Below the pieces are notes generated by a model. The model did not search any database, was not told the origin of the DNA, and worked only from the letters and a program-made list of their open reading frames with translations. A stretch of 6,318 nucleotides of DNA. It comes from Deltaproteobacteria bacterium (GTDB lineage: Bacteria > Desulfobacterota > DSM-4660 > Desulfatiglandales > Desulfatiglandaceae). The position numbers were made by a program, and so were the translations under genes. Shown here one piece after another: positions 1 to 5,924 of this stretch. The first letter of the stretch is position 1, and every line of letters starts with the position of its first letter. The stretch is from assembly GCA_018644785.1 (NCBI GenBank), contig JABGPV010000282.1:1-6318 (forward strand), written 5' to 3'.

Positions 1-198
1 GACCAAATTGATTGAATTAATCAGGATATAGCCTCGCTCCGGTTTCTCGGCGCCAAAAAGCAATCTCAGAAGGGTTGTTTTTCCTGCACCGCTGGGTCCC
101 GTGACAAAAACAAATTCCCCTTTTTCAATCCTGAGATTGATATCGTCCAGGGCAATATGGGGGCCATATTTCTTGGAAAGGTGAAATAGCTGTATCAT
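1..198 (-). CDS. ftsE: FtsE-family ABC transporter ATP-binding protein (N-terminal part, cut by left edge)
   Basis: Only the first 66 codons are in the window, and the rest lies beyond the left edge. The protein begins MIQLFHLSKKYG. The aromatic A-loop residue is Y11, and the Walker A motif GPSGAGKT (residues 34-41) is followed by TLLRLLFGAEKPERGYILI. The GAGK form of Walker A and the EKPxxG stretch resemble FtsE more than LolD or MacB ATPases, which usually read GSGKS followed by GLDxPTSG. FtsE is the cytoplasmic ATPase that works with the membrane protein FtsX to control septal peptidoglycan hydrolysis. The ATG follows the stop codon of the tolC-like gene with no base between them (TAGATG on the minus strand) and has no strong ribosome binding site of its own, so it is probably translated by coupling. 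An ftsX gene would be expected to the left. A LolD- or MacB-like exporter ATPase working with the TolC protein remains possible, because the signature and Walker B motifs are not visible. Confidence 0.8.
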   Translation of the reverse strand, partial: MIQLFHLSKKYGPHIALDDINLRIEKGEFVFVTGPSGAGKTTLLRLLFGAEKPERGYILINSINLV

Positions 199-1524
199 CT
201 AGTATGTGCCCATTGCTCTGAAAAGCCTTGCCCGGGCGAGATGGTACTCAAAAAGCGAACGGAAATGGTTGACCCTTGCCCGGGTCAGGTATCGTTGCGC
301 GTCCAGAACCTCGGTGGAGGTGCTGACCTGGGCCTTGTAACGCTCCTGGCTCACCCGCAGATTCTCTTCACCCTGCGCCACCGCTTTTTTTGTAATGGGG
401 ACGTTTTCTTCGGCGGTTTTAAGGTCTAAAACGGCATCCTTTATTTGGAGTTGTATCTGCTGTTCCAGCTCCATTTTGGTCTTGAGAACTTCGTTTTTTA
501 CACTTTGCTGCTGCTTCACTGAATAATAGGTCTTGCCCCATTCCCAAAAAGTCCATTCCAGCCCTACGGCCGCTTCCCAGTTGCTGGCCTGATGAAAATC
601 CCCACCTGACACCGACGGCGTATCCCCTTGCTTTATGTAATCCCACGTAAGCACCACTTCAGGATAGTATTTGCTCCGACTTAACCTGATCTGCTGATCC
701 GTCTGAAGGAGATTCACATCAATCAACTTCATCTCCGGCCGGTTTTTAAATGCAATCTCCACATACTCCTGAAAATCACCTTTTTCCGGATTATGCACCT
801 TGATTTCTTCAACTTCCACTTCCGCGTTTACCGGCCTTGATAGAACCGCATTGAAATTGGACCGCGCCAGCCTGGCCTGATTCCTGGCAGAGGTCAAATC
901 ATGTTTGGAATTGCTGGCGTTAACTTCCGATTCCAGCAGATCGTTAATCGGAATCATCCCCACCTTGTAGAAATTGCGGGCCACTTCCGCGTGGCCCTCC
1001 AGGGCTTCCGCCGCCTTTTCGGCAGTTTCTACCGCCATGTCCGCCGTCAGGATATTGAAATAGGCCGCCTTGGCTTCCAGGGCCAGATTCAGTTCCTGGG
1101 TCTGGACCTCCAGCTGTGATTGATCAATGCCCAATTCTGAAAGGCGATAGTTACTTAATATGGCAAATCCGGTAAAAACCGGCTGAGTAACCCTTCCTTT
1201 CCATTGATAATTATTCTGGCTTCCTATTTCAATGGGTCCACCCAGACCTGTAAAAAAGACCTCCTGCTCCATACCATATCGTCTGTAACCATAAGATGTG
1301 CTTAACTTGGGCAGAAAATCCGCTCTCGCCTGGTTCTTCACATACTCTGCCTGATTGATCTGTTCTTTTTTGGCTTTCAGCTTCCAGTTATTGGTCAGGG
1401 CCTCCTTGACACATTGTTCCAGCGTATAGACCTTTTTTCCTTTGGCCAATGCCCCACTTGAAAAATAAAGGATGAATAGCAAACAACTGACGCAAGCCAT
1501 CACAAACCAGCCTGTGCACCTCAT
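199..1524 (-). CDS. TolC-family outer membrane efflux protein
   Basis: Predicted 441-residue outer membrane channel of the TolC/OEP family, the exit duct of tripartite efflux pumps or type I secretion systems. Residues 1-27 form a Sec signal peptide: a short n-region, a hydrophobic core at about 7-21, and an ALA|K cleavage site after residue 27. The mature part has the family's internal duplication. The ARADFLPKLSTSYGY stretch (about 66-80) is mirrored by SRSKYYPEVVLTWDY (282-296), and GRVTQPVFTGF (110-120) by VGLEWTFWEWG (320-330). Long amphipathic helices lie at about 130-228 and 335-437, and the length is typical. There is no lipobox, so this is not an OprM-type lipoprotein. The ATG at 1522-1524 was chosen because a strong GGAGGAG lies 6 nt upstream and the signal peptide begins exactly there; the frame stays open to 1770 but adds nothing signal-like. 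It is probably co-transcribed with the ftsE-like gene. No membrane-fusion partner is visible. Confidence 0.9.
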   Translation of the reverse strand: MRCTGWFVMACVSCLLFILYFSSGALAKGKKVYTLEQCVKEALTNNWKLKAKKEQINQAEYVKNQARADFLPKLSTSYGYRRYGMEQEVFFTGLGGPIEIGSQNNYQWKGRVTQPVFTGFAILSNYRLSELGIDQSQLEVQTQELNLALEAKAAYFNILTADMAVETAEKAAEALEGHAEVARNFYKVGMIPINDLLESEVNASNSKHDLTSARNQARLARSNFNAVLSRPVNAEVEVEEIKVHNPEKGDFQEYVEIAFKNRPEMKLIDVNLLQTDQQIRLSRSKYYPEVVLTWDYIKQGDTPSVSGGDFHQASNWEAAVGLEWTFWEWGKTYYSVKQQQSVKNEVLKTKMELEQQIQLQIKDAVLDLKTAEENVPITKKAVAQGEENLRVSQERYKAQVSTSTEVLDAQRYLTRARVNHFRSLFEYHLARARLFRAMGTY

Positions 1525-1530
1525 CTCACA

Positions 1531-1537
1531 CTCCTCC
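1531..1537 (-). promoter_or_regulatory. Ribosome binding site that fixes the tolC-like start
   Basis: The minus strand reads GGAGGAG, then the 6-nt spacer TGTGAG, then ATG. It decides between this start and a possible 82-codon N-terminal extension in the same frame, and it agrees with the position of the signal peptide. Confidence 0.75.
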
Positions 1538-1579
1538 AAAACAATCCAAAAGATTAATTTGATGCTTAAGTACGGGTAT

Positions 1580-1608
1580 TCATTAAAACAAGGTCTTAAA
1601 TATGTCAA
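1580..1608 (-). promoter_or_regulatory. Candidate sigma-70 promoter for the tolC-ftsE genes
   Basis: On the minus strand a perfect -35 box TTGACA (1608-1603) is followed after 17 bp by TAATGA (1585-1580), a poor -10 box. It lies about 55 bp upstream of the tolC-like start, in an AT-rich stretch. The -35 match and the spacing are seen directly; function is inferred, and the weak -10 lowers confidence. Confidence 0.35.
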
Positions 1609-1710
1609 TCGGAATTCAAAGAATGATGCCATTGTCATGATTGAAACCATGAACAAAACCTCTATCTCCTCCTGACGCCCAACAAACCCTTGACAGCGAC
1701 GGCTGCAAAA

Positions 1711-1745
1711 TGATCTGTTGAAACCCATTTTGAAAGCACAGATCA
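1711..1745. repeat. 8-bp inverted repeat upstream of the channel gene
   Basis: TGATCTGT (1711-1718) and ACAGATCA (1738-1745) are exact reverse complements separated by 19 nt. The interval also contains TTGAAA twice (1718-1723 and 1730-1735). The repeat ends 42 bp before the channel start codon. A consensus -35 box TTGACA lies at 1690-1695 on the plus strand. The base 17 bp further on falls inside the left arm (ATCTGT, a poor -10), so the repeat could be an operator over a weak promoter, or a hairpin in the leader. No poly-T follows, so it is not a terminator. Chance is not excluded. Confidence 0.35.
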
Positions 1746-1787
1746 ATATCCGCCACTCACTGAACAACACTGTACAAGGAGGTCCCC

Positions 1788-2552
1788 ATGATCCGCTTTT
1801 TAAGCACTCGATTCAAGTTCAAAACCCTTCTGATTTTCCTGTTCATGCTTGCCGCTATTGACCCCATCCTAAAGCAATTCGGTCAATTTGGACTGAATTT
1901 CCTGGACGTACTGTTCACCATAGCCCTTTTGACGGCCCTTTACTCCATTAGCGGCAACCGTAAAATCCTGATCTCCGGCATCCTGCTGGTGGCACCTATC
2001 TTTTTTCTGGGCTGGACCGATTTTGCAAAAAATGAATTCTACCTGGGCCTGGTGTTATATGCGTTTGGCATGGCTTTTTTCGGGTTTGTGGCCGTTTCCA
2101 TCCTCATCCATATCGTAGCCGAGGAAAGTGTCACCATGGACCTCATTTACGGATCCGCATGTGTATATTTTCTGCTTGGTTTTGTGTGGGCCATCGGTTA
2201 TGGACTGATCGAATTGCTCATACCGGGATCTTTCAGCGTTGGCGGGCATGTTCTCACCCGTATGGACTATCTCGGCCAGTATGGGTTCTTAAACGATAAC
2301 CTGTCTTATTTCAGTTTCATTACACTTACAACCCTTGGGTACGGCGACATTATTCCCCTTTCACCGCCGGCCAAAGCCGCTGCAAGCCTTGAAGCCATCG
2401 TGGGTCAGCTTTACATTGCCCTGCTGGTGGCCCGCCTGGTGGGATTGCACACCTCTCAGTCCATGGCAGAAAAACGGGAGAAGAAAGAACTGAAAGAAAT
2501 CTGCAAGCCGTTATTGGAAAAAGACCAGGGCAACACGCAAAAAGAGACATAG
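1788..2552 (+). CDS. Potassium-channel-like membrane protein (Ion_trans_2 pore domain)
   Basis: Predicted 254-residue inner membrane ion channel subunit. The pore signature FITLTTLGYGDIIPLSP has the K+ selectivity filter TTLGYGD at residues 181-187. It is preceded by a pore helix (about 172-182) and followed by a last transmembrane helix (about 196-219, ending LVARLVGLH). Before the pore come a helix at about 119-145 and roughly four further hydrophobic segments (about 12-29, 37-53, 59-76, 84-110). This gives about six membrane segments and one pore loop, so four subunits would be needed for a channel. The S4-like region lacks regular arginine spacing, so voltage sensing is unlikely. The C-terminus is a charged, probably coiled tail (about 226-247) with no RCK/TrkA-N nucleotide-binding domain. 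The start has a strong AAGGAGG 5 nt upstream of the ATG. The methyltransferase gene begins 4 nt after its stop, so the two are probably an operon. The K+ channel fold is well supported; ligand and physiological role cannot be read. Confidence 0.88.
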   Translation: MIRFLSTRFKFKTLLIFLFMLAAIDPILKQFGQFGLNFLDVLFTIALLTALYSISGNRKILISGILLVAPIFFLGWTDFAKNEFYLGLVLYAFGMAFFGFVAVSILIHIVAEESVTMDLIYGSACVYFLLGFVWAIGYGLIELLIPGSFSVGGHVLTRMDYLGQYGFLNDNLSYFSFITLTTLGYGDIIPLSPPAKAAASLEAIVGQLYIALLVARLVGLHTSQSMAEKREKKELKEICKPLLEKDQGNTQKET

Positions 2553-2556
2553 CCTT

Positions 2557-3375
2557 ATGGTTTCAAAACCTGAAGATCTGTATATCTATCTGGTCAGCGG
2601 CACCCTGACGGAATCGAATGAAACGGCTCTCGGCGGGACCTTCATGGGAAACTGGGTGGAGGGAAACAGCGCATTTCTGTTCTTTTCAGCCCCCGCTGAA
2701 AATCAGGTGGCCGGGTTGCTGAAAAGCCGCCGGGAACTGCGTCTCGAAGACAGCTATCATTTCACCTACGAAGATTGGCAGGGAGGCGGATTGGATACTT
2801 TGAAGATCGGGCCGTTCCTGGTGGTCCCGCCCTGGCTGGAAACCCATGCTGCAGAAGGATACATAAAAATTCTACTGGATCCCGGCGTGGTCTTCGGCAA
2901 CTGTCTTCACCCCACAACCCAAACCTGTCTGGAAGCGCTTTCTTTGCTGGAAAAAAGGACCCGTATGGGCCATGTGCTTGATTTAGGAACAGGAACCGGC
3001 ATTCTGGCCATCGCCGCAGTTCTTTTGGGTGCTGAGAAAACGCTAGCCGTAGACTTCAACCCCCTTTGCGTCAAGACGGCTGCCCGGAATGTTGAATTAA
3101 ATGGACTGGGAACCCAGGTGAGGGCCGTTGAGGGAAAAGCGGAAGATTTTACCGAAGAGAAGGCAGACCTTCTGGTCGCCAACATTCAGCATGATGTAAT
3201 TCGAGATTTTCTGGAAAAATATACCCCCGCCAAACCCCAAACACTGATCATTTCTGGGCAAATGAGGAGCCAATCCAGAGATCTCAAAACGCAGTTGAAA
3301 AGCCTTGGGTATCACACCTTGAAGGAATGGGACCATGACATGACCTGGTTCACCACCCTGGCGGAAAAAGCCTGA
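2557..3375 (+). CDS. prmA: PrmA-like ribosomal protein L11 methyltransferase (divergent)
   Basis: Predicted 272-residue cytoplasmic S-adenosylmethionine-dependent methyltransferase. PrmA trimethylates ribosomal protein L11. The C-terminal Rossmann domain fits PrmA in order: LDPGVVFGNCLHPTT (107-121), motif I LDLGTGTGILAIAA (141-154), the acidic AVDFNP region (164-169), NVELNGL (178-184), VANI (207-210), ISGQ (232-235) and a C-terminal W-rich strand. The first 100 or so residues are the place of the L11-recognition domain and are poorly conserved and somewhat short; PrmA is usually about 290-310 residues. The usual FGTGTHPTT is FGNCLHPTT here, and the usual NILA is NIQH, so the substrate could differ. 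Translation starts 4 nt after the channel stop with only a weak ribosome binding site, which suggests coupling. The fold and family are clear, but L11 as the substrate is inferred. Confidence 0.8.
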   Translation: MVSKPEDLYIYLVSGTLTESNETALGGTFMGNWVEGNSAFLFFSAPAENQVAGLLKSRRELRLEDSYHFTYEDWQGGGLDTLKIGPFLVVPPWLETHAAEGYIKILLDPGVVFGNCLHPTTQTCLEALSLLEKRTRMGHVLDLGTGTGILAIAAVLLGAEKTLAVDFNPLCVKTAARNVELNGLGTQVRAVEGKAEDFTEEKADLLVANIQHDVIRDFLEKYTPAKPQTLIISGQMRSQSRDLKTQLKSLGYHTLKEWDHDMTWFTTLAEKA

Positions 3376-3394
3376 ATTGTGAATGAACACACGC

Positions 3395-3802
3395 CTATCC
3401 GGCTTTATTTTCCAGTGAAATAACCAGGGGAATCACATGAAGATCGTTGGATACTTCCCGAGTGGCGCCCAGTTCCCACTGGCCACACCGGAATTTCCCA
3501 TTCAACCGTTTCTCAATTTCACCCGCCAGACCACTCACATCAATCACCGGGTGGCGCTTAAACACCTTGGGCAGTCCGTAAGTGAGGTTGCATGCCAGGC
3601 ATTTTCCAGGGCGCTGGCGCAATTGAAACTCAAAATGGAGTTCATTTCCACGGTGCGCTTTAAACACCAGCCCAATGTCAAAAGCGCCTTCTTCAGCATC
3701 CCCGAACAATGATTCAAAAAACGCGTCCGCCCGCCCCACGGGGAAAAGTTTTTCAAGATCATCCTGGGTAAAAATACCTTTCAGTTCTCCATCTACCGTC
3801 AT
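3395..3802 (-). CDS. Small conserved-looking CxxC protein of unknown function
   Basis: Predicted 135-residue soluble protein with no signal peptide or membrane segment. It has an N-terminal helical part containing LEKLFPVGRADAFFESLFGD (16-35), then alternating strands (FDIGLVF, LHFEFQL). A glycine/cysteine core follows, GKCLACNLTYGLPKVFKRHP (66-85), with a CxxC pair at C68 and C71, and the C-terminus contains LHVIPLVISL (121-130). From memory, proteins with this core recur in sulfate-reducing Desulfobacterota and carry the misleading database name 'pancreas/duodenum homeobox protein 1'; I could not check this. No homeobox-like DNA-binding helix is apparent. The CxxC could bind a metal or act in redox chemistry, but only two cysteines form a pair; C106 is the sole other. 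The ATG at 3800-3802 is preferred because GGAGGG lies 5 nt upstream. The gene converges on the prmA-like gene with 19 bp between stop codons, and no terminator is evident there. Confidence 0.75.
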   Translation of the reverse strand: MTVDGELKGIFTQDDLEKLFPVGRADAFFESLFGDAEEGAFDIGLVFKAHRGNELHFEFQLRQRPGKCLACNLTYGLPKVFKRHPVIDVSGLAGEIEKRLNGKFRCGQWELGATREVSNDLHVIPLVISLENKAG

Positions 3803-3807
3803 AAACA

Positions 3808-3813
3808 CCCTCC
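3808..3813 (-). promoter_or_regulatory. Ribosome binding site for the CxxC protein gene
   Basis: The minus strand reads GGAGGG, spacer TGTTT, ATG. A GTG two codons upstream (3808-3806) overlaps this site, so it cannot be the start codon used with it. Confidence 0.65.
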
Positions 3814-3845
3814 AAAGACCAGGGGAAACTTAGAAAAACATGTCC

Positions 3846-3874
3846 AATCTACCACAAAAGGGTTTCAATGAAAA
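3846..3874 (-). promoter_or_regulatory. Weak candidate promoter for the CxxC protein gene
   Basis: On the minus strand TTTTCA (3874-3869) and TAGATT (3851-3846) each match 4 of 6 consensus bases and are 17 bp apart, about 45 bp upstream of the start codon. The spacing is right but the boxes are weak, and the region is AT-rich enough to give such matches by chance. Confidence 0.25.
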
Positions 3875-3876
3875 CA

Positions 3877-3933
3877 AAAATCCAATGCCTTCTTCCCACG
3901 ATCCAGATCTTTTTCCAATTGGAAAATCCAATG
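3877..3933 (+). repeat. 11-bp direct repeat AAAATCCAATG (two copies)
   Basis: AAAATCCAATG occurs at 3877-3887 and again, identical, at 3923-3933, 46 bp apart start to start. The second copy overlaps the right arm of the 16-bp palindrome. The core TCCAAT also occurs at 3843-3848 and, inside the palindrome, at 3914-3919, giving four same-strand copies in 90 bp. Repeated short elements between divergent genes are typical of regulator binding sites; which regulator is unknown. Confidence 0.5.
3911..3926. promoter_or_regulatory. Perfect 16-bp palindrome, possible operator
   Basis: TTTTCCAATTGGAAAA reads the same on both strands, and symmetry stops at the next base on each side. It lies in the divergent region, 12 bp upstream of a possible -35 box for the thioesterase gene and about 110 bp upstream of the CxxC protein start. 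A symmetrical AT-rich site with no loop suits a dimeric helix-turn-helix repressor better than an RNA hairpin. No regulator gene lies nearby in the window. Confidence 0.45.
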
Positions 3934-3938
3934 AATTC

Positions 3939-3967
3939 TTGACTTTCTTAAGTATTCGGCGTTAGAA
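3939..3967 (+). promoter_or_regulatory. Weak candidate promoter for the thioesterase-DUF362 genes
   Basis: TTGACT (3939-3944) matches 5 of 6 bases of the -35 consensus. After 17 bp comes TTAGAA (3962-3967), a poor -10 box. It would give a leader of roughly 80 nt before the thioesterase ATG. The palindrome at 3911-3926 sits just upstream. Confidence 0.25.
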
Positions 3968-4052
3968 GGAAGCCGCAAAATCTGAAAAACCCATACCGTA
4001 ATGGTTGTGTTGGCCCGGTTCATGACGGAGCCAATCCAGGCGGAGCGCATTT

Positions 4053-4547
4053 ATGAGTACAGACAAAAACAGGGGACCCATCCCAAAGCTTCAAGGGCAC
4101 CATTGTTTTGCATGTGGTACCGACAATCCCATCGGACTGAACATGCAGTTTTACCGTTTGGGAGACATGGTCTGCTCGGACATTACGTTAGAGCGAAACC
4201 ATGAGGGATGGGAAAACATGGCCCATGGCGGCATTATCTCCACGCTCCTAGACGAAGTGATGTCCTGGACGGTGCTTTATTTCAAAAAGACTTTCCTGGT
4301 TACCCGGAAAATGGAAATCAAATATATCAAACCGGTTCCCCTCAGCATACCATTGACCGCGAGGGGCAAAATCCTCGATGAACCGGGCTACTCAAAAATT
4401 GAGGTTCGAGGCGAAATTGTGGATGCAGCGGGAAAGCTCCTGGTTAGAAGCCGCGGCGAGTTTGTGATGCTGGCCGAGAATCAGCTCTCTTCTGTATCCA
4501 ATGGCCTGAAACGGGAAATGATGGACATGTTTGAGGATTTCAAATAA
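4053..4547 (+). CDS. PaaI-type hotdog-fold acyl-CoA thioesterase
   Basis: Predicted 164-residue cytoplasmic thioesterase of the PaaI/4HBT hotdog superfamily, hydrolysing acyl-CoA to free acid and CoA. The N-terminal motif HCFACGTDNPIGLNMQF (17-33) is common in this subgroup. The central helix motif MAHGGIISTLLDEVMSW (56-72) holds the HGG (58-60) and an acidic pair (D67, E68) in the place of the PaaI catalytic aspartate. The following strands (MEIKYIKPVPL, 87-97; GKLLVRSRGEFVML, 127-140) complete the hotdog sheet. The C-terminal 20 residues are a charged helix outside the core. The ATG has GGAG 7 nt upstream. The DUF362 gene follows after 29 nt on the same strand, and an acyl-CoA ligase lies just beyond it, which suggests a role in acyl-CoA turnover. 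The acyl substrate cannot be predicted, and which acidic residue is catalytic is inferred. Confidence 0.87.
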   Translation: MSTDKNRGPIPKLQGHHCFACGTDNPIGLNMQFYRLGDMVCSDITLERNHEGWENMAHGGIISTLLDEVMSWTVLYFKKTFLVTRKMEIKYIKPVPLSIPLTARGKILDEPGYSKIEVRGEIVDAAGKLLVRSRGEFVMLAENQLSSVSNGLKREMMDMFEDFK

Positions 4548-4576
4548 CGCAATCCAAGCCAAAAGGATTACATTCC

Positions 4577-5917
4577 ATGCCTACAGATTCAAAGAAACAA
4601 ACCGTTTCCATCGTACGTTATGAGAAACCACTGGATTCAGTGAAAAAGGTTGTTGATCTCAGCCAGGGACTTGATCACCTCCCTTCAAACGCAAGCGTAT
4701 TTATCAAACCCAATATCGTTTTCTGGAGTCGTTTCGGTATCTTTCCCGCCTATGGTGTCATTACCACGAGCCGGGTGGTGGAAGACATGGTTATTCTCCT
4801 CAAGGAGCGCGGCATTGAAGATATACGCATTGGGGAGGGCATTGTACTGTTTGACCCGAAGGACCGGGAAACGCCCGCCCATGCCTTTGAGACCCTCGGC
4901 TACAACACCATGAAACGAAAATACGGGATCAAAGTGGTCAATCTGTTTGAACGACCCTTTGAAAAAATCGAATTTTGTGACGGCACAACCCTTAATTTCA
5001 GCGCGGATTTTCTCAAAGCCGACTTCGTGATCAACATTCCCGTGCTCAAGACCCACGCTCAGACGGTTGTTACGTTGGGGATCAAAAATCTCAAAGGAAC
5101 CATTGACGTCAATTCTCGAAAGAAATGCCACAGTGCCAACACGGAAAAAGACCTTCACTATATGATCGCCAGGTTTCAGGAAATCCTGCCCACCGGATTC
5201 ACCCTTATTGACGGCATTTTCACCAATGAACGGGGGCCCGGCATTGATGGAAAAATCAGGCGGGAAAACCTGCTCATCGGAAGCCGGGATGTACTTTCCG
5301 CCGACAAGGTGGGCGCCATGGCGCTTGGCTACGACCCTTCGGAAGTTCCCTATCTGGTTCAGACTGCCCATGGGGCCGGGAGACCCGTTGACCTCTCGGA
5401 CACTGATGTGGTGGGAGAAAAAATCGAAGCGGTGGCATCAAGGCATCATTACGCTTTCCCCTATACGCCGGACGAATCCCAGGCCCTTCCTGTTCCCATG
5501 AAACGGATGGGAATCCAAGGGCTGAGCTTTCGAAAATATGACCTTTCCATGTGCACCTATTGCTCTTTACTCAATGGCATGATCCTCACAGCCATTTCGC
5601 AGGCCTGGCAGGGAAACCCATGGGACGACGTGGAGGTGCTGACCGGAAAATCAATGGCGCCCACCCCCGGGAAAAAGAAAACCATTCTCATCGGCAAGTG
5701 CATCTATCAGGCCAATAAAAACAATCCGGATATCAGTGAACTGTTTGCTATAAAGGGTTGCCCCCCTTCTACAAATCAGATCGTGGAAGCCTTTCAAAAA
5801 GCGGGCATCCCCATTAGGCCGGATATTTTTGAGGCCAAAGAACAATATCCAACCCTTTTCATGAAAAAGTATGAAGGAAAACCGGATTTTGATATGGGTC
5901 TGTTCAGGGTGAAATGA
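4577..5917 (+). CDS. DUF362 domain protein with C-terminal cysteine cluster
   Basis: Predicted 446-residue soluble protein of the DUF362 family, whose function is not established. The DUF362 part covers about residues 38-265 and shows VFIKPN (41-46), the INIPVLKTH segment (152-160), LGIKNLKGTID (167-177) and DGIFTNERGPG (212-222). The roughly 150-residue C-terminal region carries four cysteines, CTYC (326-329), GKC (C375) and KGCPPS (C395), which could ligate an Fe-S cluster. C134 and C184 lie in the DUF362 core. There is no signal peptide or membrane segment, so it is probably cytoplasmic. The start has AAGGA 9 nt upstream of the ATG. It follows the thioesterase gene by 29 nt and is probably in its operon. 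The downstream acyl-CoA ligase gene is convergent, with 7 bp between stops and no hairpin terminator. Family assignment is good; Fe-S binding is inferred from cysteine count and spacing only. Confidence 0.85.
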   Translation: MPTDSKKQTVSIVRYEKPLDSVKKVVDLSQGLDHLPSNASVFIKPNIVFWSRFGIFPAYGVITTSRVVEDMVILLKERGIEDIRIGEGIVLFDPKDRETPAHAFETLGYNTMKRKYGIKVVNLFERPFEKIEFCDGTTLNFSADFLKADFVINIPVLKTHAQTVVTLGIKNLKGTIDVNSRKKCHSANTEKDLHYMIARFQEILPTGFTLIDGIFTNERGPGIDGKIRRENLLIGSRDVLSADKVGAMALGYDPSEVPYLVQTAHGAGRPVDLSDTDVVGEKIEAVASRHHYAFPYTPDESQALPVPMKRMGIQGLSFRKYDLSMCTYCSLLNGMILTAISQAWQGNPWDDVEVLTGKSMAPTPGKKKTILIGKCIYQANKNNPDISELFAIKGCPPSTNQIVEAFQKAGIPIRPDIFEAKEQYPTLFMKKYEGKPDFDMGLFRVK

Positions 5918-5924
5918 AAATACT

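Noticed and set aside
1525..1770. In-frame 82-codon N-terminal extension of the tolC-like gene
   Set aside because: It has no homology-like features, would bury the signal peptide, and the strong GGAGGAG site at 1531-1537 fixes the start at 1524. Another GGAGGAG upstream of an ATG near 1652 would also give a non-signal N-terminus.
3367..3406. AAAGCC...GGCTTT inverted repeat followed by ATTTT between convergent genes
   Set aside because: A 6-bp stem with a 28-nt loop is too weak for an intrinsic terminator, and the arms lie within coding sequence.
3437..3712. Plus-strand open frame opposite the CxxC protein gene
   Set aside because: The minus-strand reading has a strong ribosome binding site and a coherent protein-like sequence; the plus reading has neither.
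3806..3808. GTG start codon two codons upstream for the CxxC protein
   Set aside because: It overlaps the GGAGGG ribosome binding site; the ATG at 3800-3802 has the proper spacing.
3865..4050. Minus-strand 61-codon open frame in the divergent intergenic region
   Set aside because: It has no ribosome binding site, no recognisable motif, and runs across the palindrome and repeats, which suggest regulatory DNA.
4685..5371. Long minus-strand open frame (228 codons) opposite the DUF362 gene
   Set aside because: It is antisense to a well-supported gene, has no recognisable motif, and its composition looks like a codon-bias shadow.
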